Source: Dichotomocladium elegans
Taxonomy: Eukaryota; Mucoromycota; Mucoromycetes; Mucorales; Lichtheimiaceae
Direction of reading: 5' to 3'
DNA length: 64,000 nucleotides
Assembly: GCA_025716815.1 (NCBI GenBank)
Contig: JAIXMN010000021.1
Span: 1 to 64,000 of the forward strand
The notes under the pieces were generated by a model that ran no database searches, had not been told where the DNA came from, and worked only from the letters and a program-made list of their open reading frames with translations. Of the stretch, positions 45,622-59,499 are shown piece by piece. The position numbers and the translations under genes were made by a program. The stretch's first letter is position 1. Every line of letters begins with the position of its first letter.

Positions 45622-46766
45622 TTAAAGGAATTGTTCATAGTAATCAATCAGCTGTAGGACTATGTTAAAACGAGGTGGATGATGGAGCGGTCAAAATTTT
45701 CAACTTGCCTTCTGCGCACATCGTCGCCTTATCAAGTCGGTCGGGTACATGGACAGCACGTCGTCCTTCCTGTCACATATTCAGTCTTCTAGCCAGAACC
45801 CATATAACAACCGAGTTTGGATAGACTTACCATCGCACAACGCCATACAAAACGGGACCCTCCTTCACAACAGTCTCTACGCTTTGAATTTCTGTTTTCC
45901 AGTCAAATGATAGCTGGGACCGAAAGTCAAGGTCACGGATCACCCTCTCTTTCGTAGATACGTCGTCATCTTCTGTATGAGTATCAACTTCCATGTTGTC
46001 AACTGATTGTGGAGGAGGAACAGCGTGACTGTCATCCTCATCACTTATAGTTATAGGTGGGGGCTCAACGACGCTCTCTGCGTCGGCTACTTTATCATGG
46101 TCCTCTACTCTGCTTTCTGTGTCGTCTCCATGAACATGGCCTCCGCGACCTCGGCCTCGTCCACGACCTCGTCCACGACCTCGGCCTCGACCTCGACCTT
46201 GAGTTTGACCTCGACCTTGACCTAGACTTTGACCTCGACCACGACCTCGTCCACGACCTCGTCCACGACCTCGGCCTCGACCTCGACCTTGAGTTTGACC
46301 TCGACCTTGACCTAGACTTTGACCTCGACCTCGACCTCGACCTCGACCTCGGCCTCGGCCTCGGCCTCGACCTTGACCTTGATGTTGATCTTGACCTTGA
46401 TCTTGACCTTCCTCTTGCTCTTTCTCTTGTTCTTGCTCTGCACGTTTAAGGTTATCCCAATATTGTCGCACAAGACGAGGTGCCAACCTATGCCGCGTCT
46501 TAAAATTTGCCTGCTAGGTTCTAGTACTAGGAAACCTGCGGCTCAGAACTTACACGTCATCCTCGATCTCCCAAGTGTTGTGGTCTTCAGAGTAACGTTT
46601 CCATTTGATCAGGTACTCCACCTTAATTTTTCGCATAGCATTAATTTAGCAACTTGGATTGGCGCGAACATTATGACATCAAAGGTTTTACCTTTCCTCC
46701 TCTTTTCTTACGATGACTAGCAATCTTTTCCACCTCGTAAAATTTGTCGTTTTCATTGTTTGGCAT
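45622..46766 (-). CDS. HP1-family chromatin protein (chromo and chromo shadow domains)
   Basis: Heterochromatin protein 1/Swi6-type reader of methylated histone H3 lysine 9. Exons 46766-46692, 46621-46554, 46487-45831, 45769-45709, 45651-45622 join in phase to 296 residues. Chromodomain: KFYEVEKIASHR, VEYLIKWKRYSEDHNTWE, APRLVRQYWDNL (aromatic cage Tyr and Trp residues present). The hinge begins Q/E-rich, then has long RG runs containing a 90-bp/30-residue tandem duplication (GQSLGQGRGQTQG twice). Chromo shadow domain: WKTEIQSVETVVKEGPVLY, VVRWKDDVLSMYP, LIRRRCAQK, LIDYYEQFL. The last junction uses a GC donor (AAG/GCAAGT); without splicing, translation would stop after three more codons and lose the final dimerisation helix. 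Confidence 0.9.
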
Positions 46767-47099
46767 TTGAAAGCAAAAGGAGTATACAGGTGTGGAGAGC
46801 GGGAAGTGGCGGGATAGGAAAAGACGAAGGCAACATGCAGTGCTTCGAACAAAGAAATGTCGCAGCCAATCAAGATTGATGTTGCCGGCCAGTTAAAAGT
46901 TAATGCAAAGCACAGATATAATGACACATATCAATCAGTATTGGGACTACAAATTCAATCAAGAGCAAGAAGGCTGTATTGATGAGAATGCATCCATTGT
47001 TTTAAAGCAAAGAATGGTACCGCTCGAATGATCCTCCATCAATTTATGAAAATGAATGAAAATTATTGAAAAGGCTCAAGCTCAGGCCTATCGACAGGA
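46767..47099. promoter_or_regulatory. Promoter region of HP1
   Basis: About 330 bases upstream of the HP1 start on the minus strand. It contains a TATAA/TATAAT-type box read on the minus strand near 46917 only in weak form, and a minus frame continuing into the leader that starts from a non-ATG codon and is not credible as coding. Confidence 0.35.
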
Positions 47100-47366
47100 A
47101 GAGTGATGCAGAAAAAACCAAGACACTCTCGCTGGGAGCATCCGTGGGGCATGGCTCACATCGTCTTTAGAATCAGCTGCGTTTTCCTTGACGAGACTGC
47201 ATATCATATGAGGATAAAGTACGCTATGGCCCCAATGGTACAAGAAAGGGAGCCGCAGTTAGGGATTATCGCAGACTTTCCTAAGATTACAATGAACGAA
47301 GTGCACAAGTATAAGCATATGAAGGACCATTACCTCATAATGATTACATATCTAATCTTTCCATAA
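47100..47366 (+). pseudogene. Tc1-type transposase remnant
   Basis: An 87-codon frame holding two recognisable blocks of the DDE core in the correct order: FLDETAYHMRIKYAMA (first catalytic Asp context) and VHKYKHMKDHYLIM (just before where the second Asp, in MDN, should be). The segment between is too short, and the sequence after LIM does not match. It is a decayed copy of a family related to that at 5500-6488, on the opposite strand. Confidence 0.65.
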
Positions 47367-48990
47367 GATTGAAGATACCTCTCGAGACATTAATCATCTC
47401 CAATAACAAGCAATTGTTATCTGCATTCGGACTCAAGATCGGCAGCGTAAAGATATATTTGTAGAATTCTCTTTTTTACTCGATATTCGTATCTCTCTCG
47501 ACTTTATATATATACCTATATGCATGTGACCTTAGCTTAAAATTACGAATTTCCAAAGATGATAGCTTCTCATTGCAGATACTGTCCCTAAAAAAATTAT
47601 AAACTTGACGAGGTTTCGTTTATTGTTTTTCTTTCTTTTCTATATTTTGCCTGTGTTGTGACATCATCTTCCCACTCTCTTTACTTTTGTCCATTAGTCT
47701 GGACGAGCGGTTAGTTTTCCATACACAAATAACAAGGAGTGAGGAGACCATGTGGCAAATGACTTAAGCAGCTGCAGGATGTGTTTGATTTGACTTCCTG
47801 ACTCGTCCTTCAGGTCCAGCGTTTATTGGAAACGTGGCTGCAGTTATGGTTACATATTTTTCACCTCAACGTCAGCTATAACCAATTGACATTGTCGTCT
47901 TTGAAAAAGCACTGTTACGATGCTTATCGATTCAATTACTGTACATTTACGTACAACAATTCGTTTACGCCTTTGGCGGGAATCCTTTCGACCCCTTAAA
48001 ACGACATTATCTCGACATCCCACTGAATCGTAGTCGACCCTCCCGTCCTCTTCGGCCTTCTTTTTGGCCGTGTTTTCGATTCCGATGGGATCAGCTGCTC
48101 AGTTCCCAGCTCGGACTAAGCTATTTTTTGTGCAGATGGATCGGTGAATATCCATGTCCAGTTTAGTCAACTCGTCCGATGCGACCCTTCGTTCTTTTAA
48201 GTAAACACGGCCCAGCGAGCCGAGAGATGAAGTGGTATCTGCCATGTACAAAAATCTTTGGATCATTTAAGACAACTTCATAGCCAATCAAGCGATGAAT
48301 GCAGCAGCTGATTATTATCATTAGACAGCATCTGCATCCACTTCTGTGCTTCAATCCCACTGGGTTTGCTATGATATCGCTTGCATATTGGTTTCGCCTT
48401 CTTTATTTCGGGTGCCACCATGATCGGCATCCAACGTTGGGCCTTGCACATATTACCTTCTGCTTAAATTACCCCCACTACACCTAAAGAGACATCACGA
48501 TACGTAGTGGCTGTGTACTGCTTCGACCCGGATTTGGTATCTTGGATTTGCTTGGCCAAGTCATATCGTTTATCAATACCACGCATCATGCCAAAGCAGC
48601 AAGCTGCTGCAGCAACGACATAGCTTGTTCCCTAGTACGGCAACAACAGCACGGCCTTTGGCGTCTAGATGTCTGTCATTCTCCCGATCTCCCTCTCCGG
48701 TGCATAGGATATAGTTTAAGATATCTCTTTACCCCCATCTTAAAACAATATAATGCCTTCCAGCCAGTCCCAGGTGGTTCCACGACGCATTATATACTGA
48801 TGATTTGGTGGTTCTCTACATAAGATATCCAGCCATTCTGCCATACCACCTTTCAATTCTGGAATATAATAAGCGCTAGCTCTGTTTATACTGGCTGATC
48901 ATCCATCTTTATCTCGCCAACCCAAACATTAACTGACCCTCCCTCTTCCTTGCACGGCACAGCGCAATCTTGTCATCATTCTTGGTATTT
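47367..48990. other. Gene-poor interval of about 1.6 kb
   Basis: A/T-rich sequence with only short, overlapping frames (up to about 93 codons near 48542-48823). No known family was recognised. By position it probably consists of old transposon debris. Confidence 0.5.
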
Positions 48991-51780
48991 ACTGTTCTAG
49001 GCTTCTGGAAAAACTTGAATTTGTGATCTCCGTCTACTGTTCAATTTTAGAAAACAGTGTATTCCGCGAAGAAAAGTGGATTAATTTCAGATGCCTGCGG
49101 TACCAGGGTTGCCGTGTTCAATGAATTCCATGAAGCAGCCAGAGCCAACGCTGGCATCAAACTTTTATTCTCCCATGTCAAGGCATCTAGCATAATGGCA
49201 AAGTAATTGCAGATTGAATCTGAGCTTTATGACTGGTACCCAGATGAATGCAGCATGTAAGCCACTGATTATCATATAGATACTTGTGGCATAGCGGATT
49301 GTACCGCTAAGCACTACTTTGTTAATGGTGAACCGGAACCTGAGTGAAGTATTTGCCCCTGATTACCCAGCTGGTGAGCCCCATCCATGAGAAGAGAACG
49401 AGGGATCTTCTTCGTTACAGAGTTGAGAGGCTGGGTTCGGAACTACAGTACAACATCAAAGATATATTCAATGGTTCTACACACGCGCAATGTCGGGGGA
49501 TTTGTCAAGGGGGAATTCGACCTTGCATTAGGGTGTTTTCACGTATGGCTTCTGGAAGGATCCTTCTATGACAATGATACATATCATTGTCTACAATCTG
49601 CCACCGATGGTATGTATTGAGCGGAACTACATGCTTTAAACGTGTATCATACCCGCTCTGCGTGGACCTAAAGACCCGTCCCCACTCTAGGAAGAACTGG
49701 AGCTACTTCCAAGTCGGAGTTATGAGCTATACATACAAGCGATGGCATTTTGCGCGAGAAAGGGCATGTCATTGTCGCCGGTGGCGATATCCCCGGGCGT
49801 TGCAAAGATATGCGGACAGCCAAAGTCTTGTTCACCCGTACGGGTGCTGCATATGCTACTTTAACGGGCTTTTTCCACAACGAACGAACTTCATACGCGG
49901 TGATGGATTTGCTGCTTTTCGCCAAATAGTCGGTTTTGCGGCTGTAAATGAAGAGTTCGGTCAAAAGCAGCCAATCTCATCTATCATATGTGTTTTGCTT
50001 TCATGGAGCGTCATTTTTTAGCTTAGACATAATGCACTTCTAGGGCATGAGGTTGGGGAATAGGCAATAGGAACTTCTGATCAGCACCGATTAAAAATTT
50101 GTTGGCTGAATCAACATCGATATTCCACTCGAGTTGTCTTCGAACCAAGTTGACGATAGTTGATGACTTCTTGGATCTATCCGAACGAACCAGGACACCC
50201 ACATTTTCTGGAAAATGTACAGCATCACCAAAGCCGAGTCACCTTCTGGGCACTCGACCATTTGTGCCCTCTCCGGTATCTCCTGTCCGCGATTGTTTTT
50301 GAGCTGCCGCTATCTGCAGATAAAAAAGCAATATTGATGCTATTCTCGATCGTCCAAGCTGCTGCTCATACGAACTACCTCGGACAAAATTGCTCGAGCT
50401 GAAGCCGGTCATCCGAATATGGTACACCTGTCTCAATAACTATATTGAGAACTGATCGATTCATCTCAAAATTTTCACCATCACTCAACACTACCTTACA
50501 CATATGTCACTTATGATTGGACATCCTGGTCCTATGGCACATTACAATGCGTTTCCACTGGAGCGCCAAATTGGTGCGGTGCAGAAACGAATCAATCCAC
50601 GAAAAGAATCTAGAGAAAATGCCGGTATATATTTATACTATAGGATGGGCGTAGGATAGGTAAGCTCACAAGCTAGCGACAAAGAATAGATAAGATTATG
50701 CTCCAACTGGTAGCAGAGAGTACTTTACAAGAAACCTTTGTAAATAAGCAGGCATCGATCGCTCATCCACAGAAGTTCTCACCGAGCGTGATAGCTCTCA
50801 TGCTTCAGAGCTTTGGGGACCGTTTTTAGTGAAGACCCTCGCTGATCTCACTGCTGGATATTGACTTAACTTCGTCGACAAGGTAATAGAGCTAAATATG
50901 CCTCTAAGAAACAACATTCATGCCTATGATACCTTCAACGGTATTACGCAAACCAAAATATTGGGAACTTCCCTCGATAGACTCATCAGAAAAACTACAG
51001 ATGGAACGGTGTACGACGCTGCAAAGCAGCAAGGATCGACTATTCACCCAACAGATCTTGTAAAAACTTTGCTTAGATCTCAGCACCAAACAGACAGAAT
51101 GGACCTCCAGATTACTGTTAAGCGGCTGTGCTATGTTGGACAAATCGTACATGTTTTATGCGTAGATCAAATTACTTTCGGTCGTGATGGTCACCGCATT
51201 GATAGCACCAGCTGCAAGTGAGCATGATGCATGACCATCTTTTACCGCTATCGCATGCACGCAACATGCGATGGTTAGCGTGGATAGAATTGACAGGATG
51301 GTACGGTCAGTCAAGAGCTTCAGAAGATGATATTAAGTTGATCTGATTGTCATTCTGTCGATGATCAATTTGGAGAGCTAAATCTTTTTGGATTGAAAAT
51401 GGACAATGCAGACTGTCCAAGAAAAGATTGGGGAATGGGTAACGCAGCCGTAAAAGTGGATATGAGAGGTTCATATACTGATCAGGAAAAAGCGATAGCT
51501 CACCTCGCTACATGCGACAATAAGGCTTATACACATAGGCGCTCATTTGCCGTAGACACCCTTGCTGCGGGATACACATCGATGTGAGTCAATGTGCTTG
51601 TAGAAAGCGTACCCCTCCCTCAGCAAGTGTTATCCTGCGATGTAGTCCAAAATCAAATAGCCATTCTTGCAGTTAAGTCCATACTTTCTGAGTATGTGAA
51701 GAATGTTATCCAGGGTTGCGATGTAGCCATCCATCGTATAGACTGTTTCGACCACCACATGGTATATCCATCTAGATAAG
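48991..51780 (+). pseudogene. Decayed transposon, possible DUF4218-type transposase tail
   Basis: A plus-strand series of coding-like fragments broken by many stops and frameshifts. At 50150-50640 they read FWALDHLCPL, then ADKKAILMLFSIVQAAAHTNYL, then in another frame HPGPMAHYNAFPLERQIGAVQK and RKESRENAGI. The last two resemble the ...GPL.AY..R.MER.IG......K....NAG pattern of the DUF4218 domain found in CACTA/tnp2-like transposases. Neighbouring fragments (NEFHEAARANAGIKLL near 49130, FTRTGAAYATLTGFFHNE near 49840, TSLDRLIRKTTDGTVYDAAK near 50970, and KDWGMGNAAVKVDMRGSYTD near 51430) may belong to the same element; I cannot assign them. The whole is non-functional. Confidence 0.45.
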
Positions 51781-53052
51781 CTCTAGTGTTGATCTTGGGA
51801 CGAAAGCTGCAGTATTTGTACGCTTTGTTACTTATAGATTCATGACAGCTATTGATACAACAACTCAAGCCACCTTTATGAGGCACATTTCTGTATGCGA
51901 AAATATATATTTCATAAACCGATGCGTCCGATCTTTTTGGCTTTGACCTTGTCCTTGGTCATTTCTTTGCCGTTGTCTTAACGTTTCCTTGCGCTGACTC
52001 GACTGAACAAATTCTAGCACTACTATATTAAGCGCTCCTTCGGTGGGAAGCCACCACACCAGAAAGACACTAGCCTGTATCTAGATGGCGCCTCCTCTTG
52101 GCCCTGTATATTGTCAATACTGGCACGTCTGTTTAGATAGTATATCATCCTAAGTCAAATAGAGGGAATCGATACTTCAGGTGCAATGGCGATTTAGACA
52201 TGCCTCTTTTGTGTTCTCCCAGCTAGAGTTCTCACGTTGCTTCTGCCATTGGTGCTGTTGTTCGCCTATCTCCGCTCAATCTTCCTTTGATCCCTTCCGC
52301 TGTTGCTTCCGTCATCGATGCTCAACAGCTCCGATAACTACCCTCAGCCTTCTGGCATGGTCAATGCATTACCACAACGGTATGCCTGAATACATTCGAG
52401 GAGAGATGAAGCTTATGGTGAAGGTCTTACCGCCCTCTTCTTATAAACGAATATTTATATCTTTTGCTACCTGCCCTGAGCGACAAATGTTGAAAATGAT
52501 GTGTGCGTCAGGATAAATAGTTCACCCCCGCGCATGCGCACGCACTCGCACAAAAACCCCGCCCTGGCACGTCACATAACGTATAAATACGGTCGTTAGG
52601 CAGGGGCATCGAACTTTTACTACTCTTCTTTCTGTTCAAAACCCATAAGGCAAGTATAAACAGAAAAGATGTATATGTTGCTGTGGGTTAGATGATGAAT
52701 ATTTCTGTACTCGTCTAAGATGGGGGTTCATATGGAGAAATCATGGTTACGATATCGTTTCCATGACGAACCCTCTCCATCCCCATGGATGCGGATATCT
52801 GCAGAGAGGCTGATTCTACAGCATTCATATTAAACCGCAATCAGGAAGACGCGAAGTAATCTAACAGAGTACTTTTGTTCCATTTAGGTGTTTCCAAGTT
52901 TTTCTTACATCCTTAATTTTTCATCATAATAAAGAAAACTTTTTTTTTCAAAAAAATTTGTTCATGTTTATTTTGTGCGACACTGTATCCAAATGCCCCT
53001 GAAGAAAAAAAGCCCTTGTATAGGGTAAAAGCGGAGTTGCATATCATGCTAT
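51781..53052. other. Intergenic, with an isolated promoter-like stretch
   Basis: No gene of support. At 52565-52600 a compact CACGTCAC...TATAAATAC arrangement (a CRE-like half site followed by a good TATA box) is followed by C/T-rich sequence, then an ATG (52669) that opens only a few codons. It may be the promoter of a lost gene or of a non-coding transcript. The 3' flank of Hv1 is on the right. Confidence 0.4.
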
Positions 53053-53841
53053 TTATTCTTGCTTAAGTCTTTGAAGCTCATTCTCTAGCTCTACGCGTCG
53101 CTGCGTTTCCTCTTCAAGTTTAGCTTCCAGCTTTGCGTAAGACGCCTTGAGTTCCTCTAATGCCCTAGACTCCAGGGTTCCTTGCTCTTCTTCATCCTCG
53201 TTAGCGTAAGAGACGCTTAACACAGTGGCTTCTACAATGCGCACCACGCGCCACAAACGGAATATAATCAAGAGTTCGGCCACCTCGCGTTCCTTGCCAT
53301 GGAGGACAATATCAAAAACGAATGTTGCCACCACAACTATATATATATATGGTTTGCATCAGCGGTTATCACGGCGATTAGGGGAGGGGGGAAACCAAGT
53401 GCGGAGGATGGAGGCCCTGTTCGGTCCATCCCATACTTCCTTCCTTCAATACTGACCTACGACATCAAGAACATGCAGCTTCCAATGGGGCCATCCCGGA
53501 AGATAGTACCGTGGACCAAAGGCGATAAAGGCAAGAGTCAATTCCATCAAGAAAATACAGGTAACACCTTGGCTAATCACATCTGCTGCCTCGTTAGTCA
53601 GCTTGTACCAGTGAGGAGGACTAGTAGGAGACTGGCACTCGTGCAGAAAAGTGTAGATAATTTGAAAGAGGACACAGAGAGCGTCGAGGATGGTGAGGCC
53701 CACAATGCTCAAATGGACCTTGTCCATCTCGAGGAATTCGCCGAGCTGTTTCCGCCATTCTGCCTTTTCCTCGTGTTCGTTCTGATACACGACATCTCCA
53801 AGTTCGGGATCTTGAGTAGGCACGGCTCCGTACGTTGCCAT
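53053..53841 (-). CDS. HVCN1: Voltage-gated proton channel Hv1
   Basis: A voltage-sensor-only channel that extrudes H+ across the plasma membrane. Exons 53841-53457 and 53336-53053 join in phase to 222 residues, the size expected of a compact fungal or algal Hv1. S1 carries the selectivity Asp53 (LTILDALCVLFQ). S2 carries CIFLMELTLAFIAFG (the conserved acidic residue). S3 is HVLDVV/VVVATFVFDIVLH, split by the intron. S4 is FRLWRVVRI with Arg155, Arg158 and Arg161, the RxWRxxR signature. A C-terminal coiled coil (ALEELKASYAKLEAKLEEE onward) predicts dimerisation. There is no pore domain, so it is not a cation channel fragment. The intron ends in an AT-dinucleotide tract directly before AG. Confidence 0.95.
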
Positions 53842-53977
53842 TGCGGATGGAGTGTGGTGGTTAAAAAAAAGGGGGAAAAGGATAGAAGAAAGAAACTTCG
53901 AATGATGGGTTACACCACATACTCAAAAAACCAAAAGACCCGAGATAATAAAAGGAAAGAGATGCTTATGTATTATA

Positions 53978-56293
<2,316 letters not shown>

Positions 56294-56924
56294 GGGTAGT
56301 TAGCTTAGAAAAACAGGTTGTGCTAACATCGGATCTGCTAATTTTTTTTGTCTGACTTGACGGGAGGGGCATTGGCCGTCACAGGAACTACGCTTCCTTC
56401 CTAAGTGAGAACACAGAAGACTATGCAGAGAGTACGTAGCTATCAAAACTCGATATCCTAAATAAATATTTGAATTCTTGATAAAACTCAATGTGTACGT
56501 TAGAAGGGCCTTCCGCCGCATGATCTTTTTGGGTGGTTACTATGCGCTATGAGCAATCACTTAGAAATTTCCTCCACTGTTTTCTAAAGCCATAAAGATC
56601 TGCTCCACACGTAATACAAGGAACGGACGCCACAAATTTCTTAGTGCACCTTTACGACTTAGAGTGCTTAGCAGTGCTGCTGCAAGTCAATATATTGGCC
56701 TTCTCATACGAATGTCTGATTGTTTTATGGCAAGAAGTGGTGCAAGGTGGCCTGAGTACAACTCAAGATTCCCGATATTAAAAAAGGTGGACAAACGCAA
56801 CTTTCTGTTACACCAATCCTAAAAAGCAGCCCGCAGAAAAATGCCATCGTGATGGCGAACACAGAATTAAAAAGCAGACAGACTATTCTGAAGAATATTC
56901 TTCTTTTACGGTTTTCTCACTGAA
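56294..56924. promoter_or_regulatory. Divergent intergenic region, PRMT3 and F-box gene promoters
   Basis: About 630 bases between divergent start codons. No ORF of note. A T-run (TTTTTTTTG near 56342) lies close to the PRMT3 side. No specific motif was identified. Confidence 0.45.
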
Positions 56925-58954
56925 ATGTCAAAGAATAATTCGTTTCCATTCATTGAGACACGGTACAAATCCACAACGGACGAACTGCAAGAGCCCTGGA
57001 AAACGCTGCTCGCAATTGCACAACAAGCGCTTCGCGATCACAATTATGACGAATCCGAGCGAATAACAGCGTCAGTGTGCAGTGACCTTATAAAACACAT
57101 GGTCTGCGCCCTTGACACTTCGGCACTTACATACTTGGCAAAGAAAAAGTATGCAGAAGCTTCGAAAGTTGCCCGTCAGATGAAACAGGTCTGTCCTGAG
57201 CGTATCGAAGGATATCTGCGTACGATCGACATCCATCTTGCACAATATAACACCAAACATGCTCTCGAAGCCTGCGAGAGCGCTCTTCGTCTGTTTCCAC
57301 CACCGTCAGAAGAGCATACGCTGATGTCAAGGATCAAGTGTGAGATTCACCAAGACTCGCTTGTTGACTTTGTGAAAATCTTGCCCCTCGACCTTGTGGA
57401 AATCATCTTTGGTCATTTCGACGTTCCATATCTACTTCTCAACTGCGCCATGGTATCCAAGTTCTGGCGACGACAACTGCTCCAGTGCTCATCGCTCTGG
57501 AGACATATCTCGGTTATACCGAGGCTGCAAGCCGCTCCGACTGTGAGTCCTACCGGAATAGCGGCAGTAGGAGAATATGTACGATCTATTGAAGCAGAGG
57601 ATGAACGCGGTCCATGGATTGCGTCGCTATGCTCGTGCCTGAGCAGCCAAAAGTTTGGTCATCTTGATATGCTCGTCCTAACTGGAGGTACTATACAGTT
57701 TGCACATATCTGCGTTAATATACTTTTCATTATGATCGAAACGTTGACATGTTTTGAGCTACACCAGGTATAAATGTCATCAGCACATCACTTGGAAACT
57801 CTATAGCACATTTCCCTAAAACATTGAAAACACTCAAGCTCAAGTCCATCAGCGACCCAACCCTTTCCCTCCAAAGGCTGCTACTGACATTCCCGAATCT
57901 TTTCACCCTTGAGTACCAGAATTTCAACGGTGTCGAAGAACGTATTGATGTACCGCTTACAAGGACAGATAATCTCCTGACACTTAAAGTGGAAAGTAAC
58001 CGACCCATACCGTCCAATGTAATGCGAGATGTAGTCGAAGCATGTCCGCGCTTGCGTGGGGTCGTCATATCCCCGTGTACTACTTCAGAAACGATACCGC
58101 TTGTCAAGCGATATTGCCCAAACCTCTGTTACCTTGGTGTCAACCCAATGTATAACATGCCAGCCTTCCTCGACAACGCAACTGCAAGTCCTAGTAGACA
58201 TCTGACGCATCTCGTTATTGGATCCACAACTTCGTCAGATCTTGAGGAGGGCTTGAAAGCATACTGCGACACACTTGAGGAAGTGTGGGTATGCAACGAG
58301 GACCTCGACCGAAACGTACGTCTGTTCCCGCTTTCCGATATACGGATCGAGAAACTCCGTAAGCTCGTGTATTATGGACGTATCGATACAAATGAGGAGG
58401 TGATGATTTTGCATGCTTTACTTTGTAGCACCGCATCGCTCGAAGTCTTGCATGTCTACAATTATTCGGCCACGGCACTCGACATGCGCCCTATCTATAG
58501 GCGACTAGCAGAGCTACCTCGTCTGAAGGAGCTCGAGCTTCATTGTTACCTGGAATCTGAAGGTGTGGAGACGTACCTAGACCGAATGGTTGCTCTTAGG
58601 AACGCGTGCCCACTTGAATCCGTCACTTTGCGGCATTTTCCTGTTACCAGAGTGATCTTTCAGTGCCTCGCAAATATACCAACCCTACGGGAACTCACAC
58701 TATGGTTTCCAGCTTATGATGCTGAAGACTTGGCCTTTTTTCTGCGACAGCTCTCAGAATCCGGCTCGTCAGTTGAGATGCTTCATCTACACTCTCGGAG
58801 CTTCATGACGGAGGTCACCCTCGAGGCTCTCGGTCGAATCCCATCATTAAAAAGATTGACGTTATCGGGATACAGGACGATACGCGAGCGGGAGATGCTT
58901 GATTATTATATGAAAAAGTATGAATCTCGCTTTCAGATGACGATAAGCGTTTAA
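56925..58954 (+). CDS. TPR, F-box and leucine-rich-repeat protein
   Basis: A likely substrate receptor of an SCF ubiquitin ligase. Exons 56925-57687 and 57768-58954 join in phase (G split) to 649 residues. Residues ~20-140 form TPR-like helices (AQQALRDHNYDESERITAS, YAEASKVARQMKQVCPERIEG, NTKHALEACESALRLFPP). An F-box follows at about 150-195 (LPLDLVEIIFGHFDVPYLL, VSKFWRRQLLQCSSLW). The remainder is LRRs (FPKTLKTLKLKSI, LFTLEYQNF, CPNLCYLGV, SLKRLTLSGYRTI). The TPR-F-box-LRR order is that of fission yeast Pof3 and budding yeast Dia2; in Mucoromycota it belongs to an expanded paralogous family, so orthology is not claimed. A decayed paralogue lies directly downstream. Confidence 0.88.
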
Positions 58955-59499
58955 TCTTGGATATGCCCCCTTCTTTCTATCAGTCTGACATCCCTTCCCT
59001 CCCCCCTTGTTTCTCTGTCTCTCTGTCTCCTCCTTCTATTGCTCTACAAGAGTAGGATTTCCCATACAAACAAACGACCCTCCTTCGAACGTATATTTAT
59101 TAAATATGGCACTGATTTGAATTTGATGCTCTGATTACTCCTCCGGAATGCAATGGCTTTGTATACACTTAGGACGGTAGTTCTTTGAATTTGATGGGCC
59201 ATTGATGTTACTAGCAAGTGCAAACAGTAGCGTGTTTCATTTTATCAAGTGGAAACATGCAAATCGCAATAAATACTGCATCCTATCCGAGAGTTTATAT
59301 TGTGTCATTAGCACCTCCCATTCCAAAGTACCTTAATCTCTAACACTTACGCATACTCTAAATTATTCTTGTGGTTTTACCACGTACAAGCAATAAAGAA
59401 ATGCGACACATGCGAAAAAAGGATTTTCTTATTATTCTACTGTATAAATAGATGCGTTTTTACTGTTGCTGCAGGGAATTTCGAGCGGCTTTCTTGTCA
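58955..59499. other. Intergenic between the F-box gene and its decayed paralogue
   Basis: About 550 bases: a C/T-rich stretch after the stop codon, then A/T-rich sequence with no ORF. Confidence 0.5.

Noticed and set aside
46057..46449. Antisense frame of Asp-Leu repeats
   Set aside because: It is the reverse complement of the RG-repeat hinge of HP1; the HP1 frame has conserved domains on both sides.
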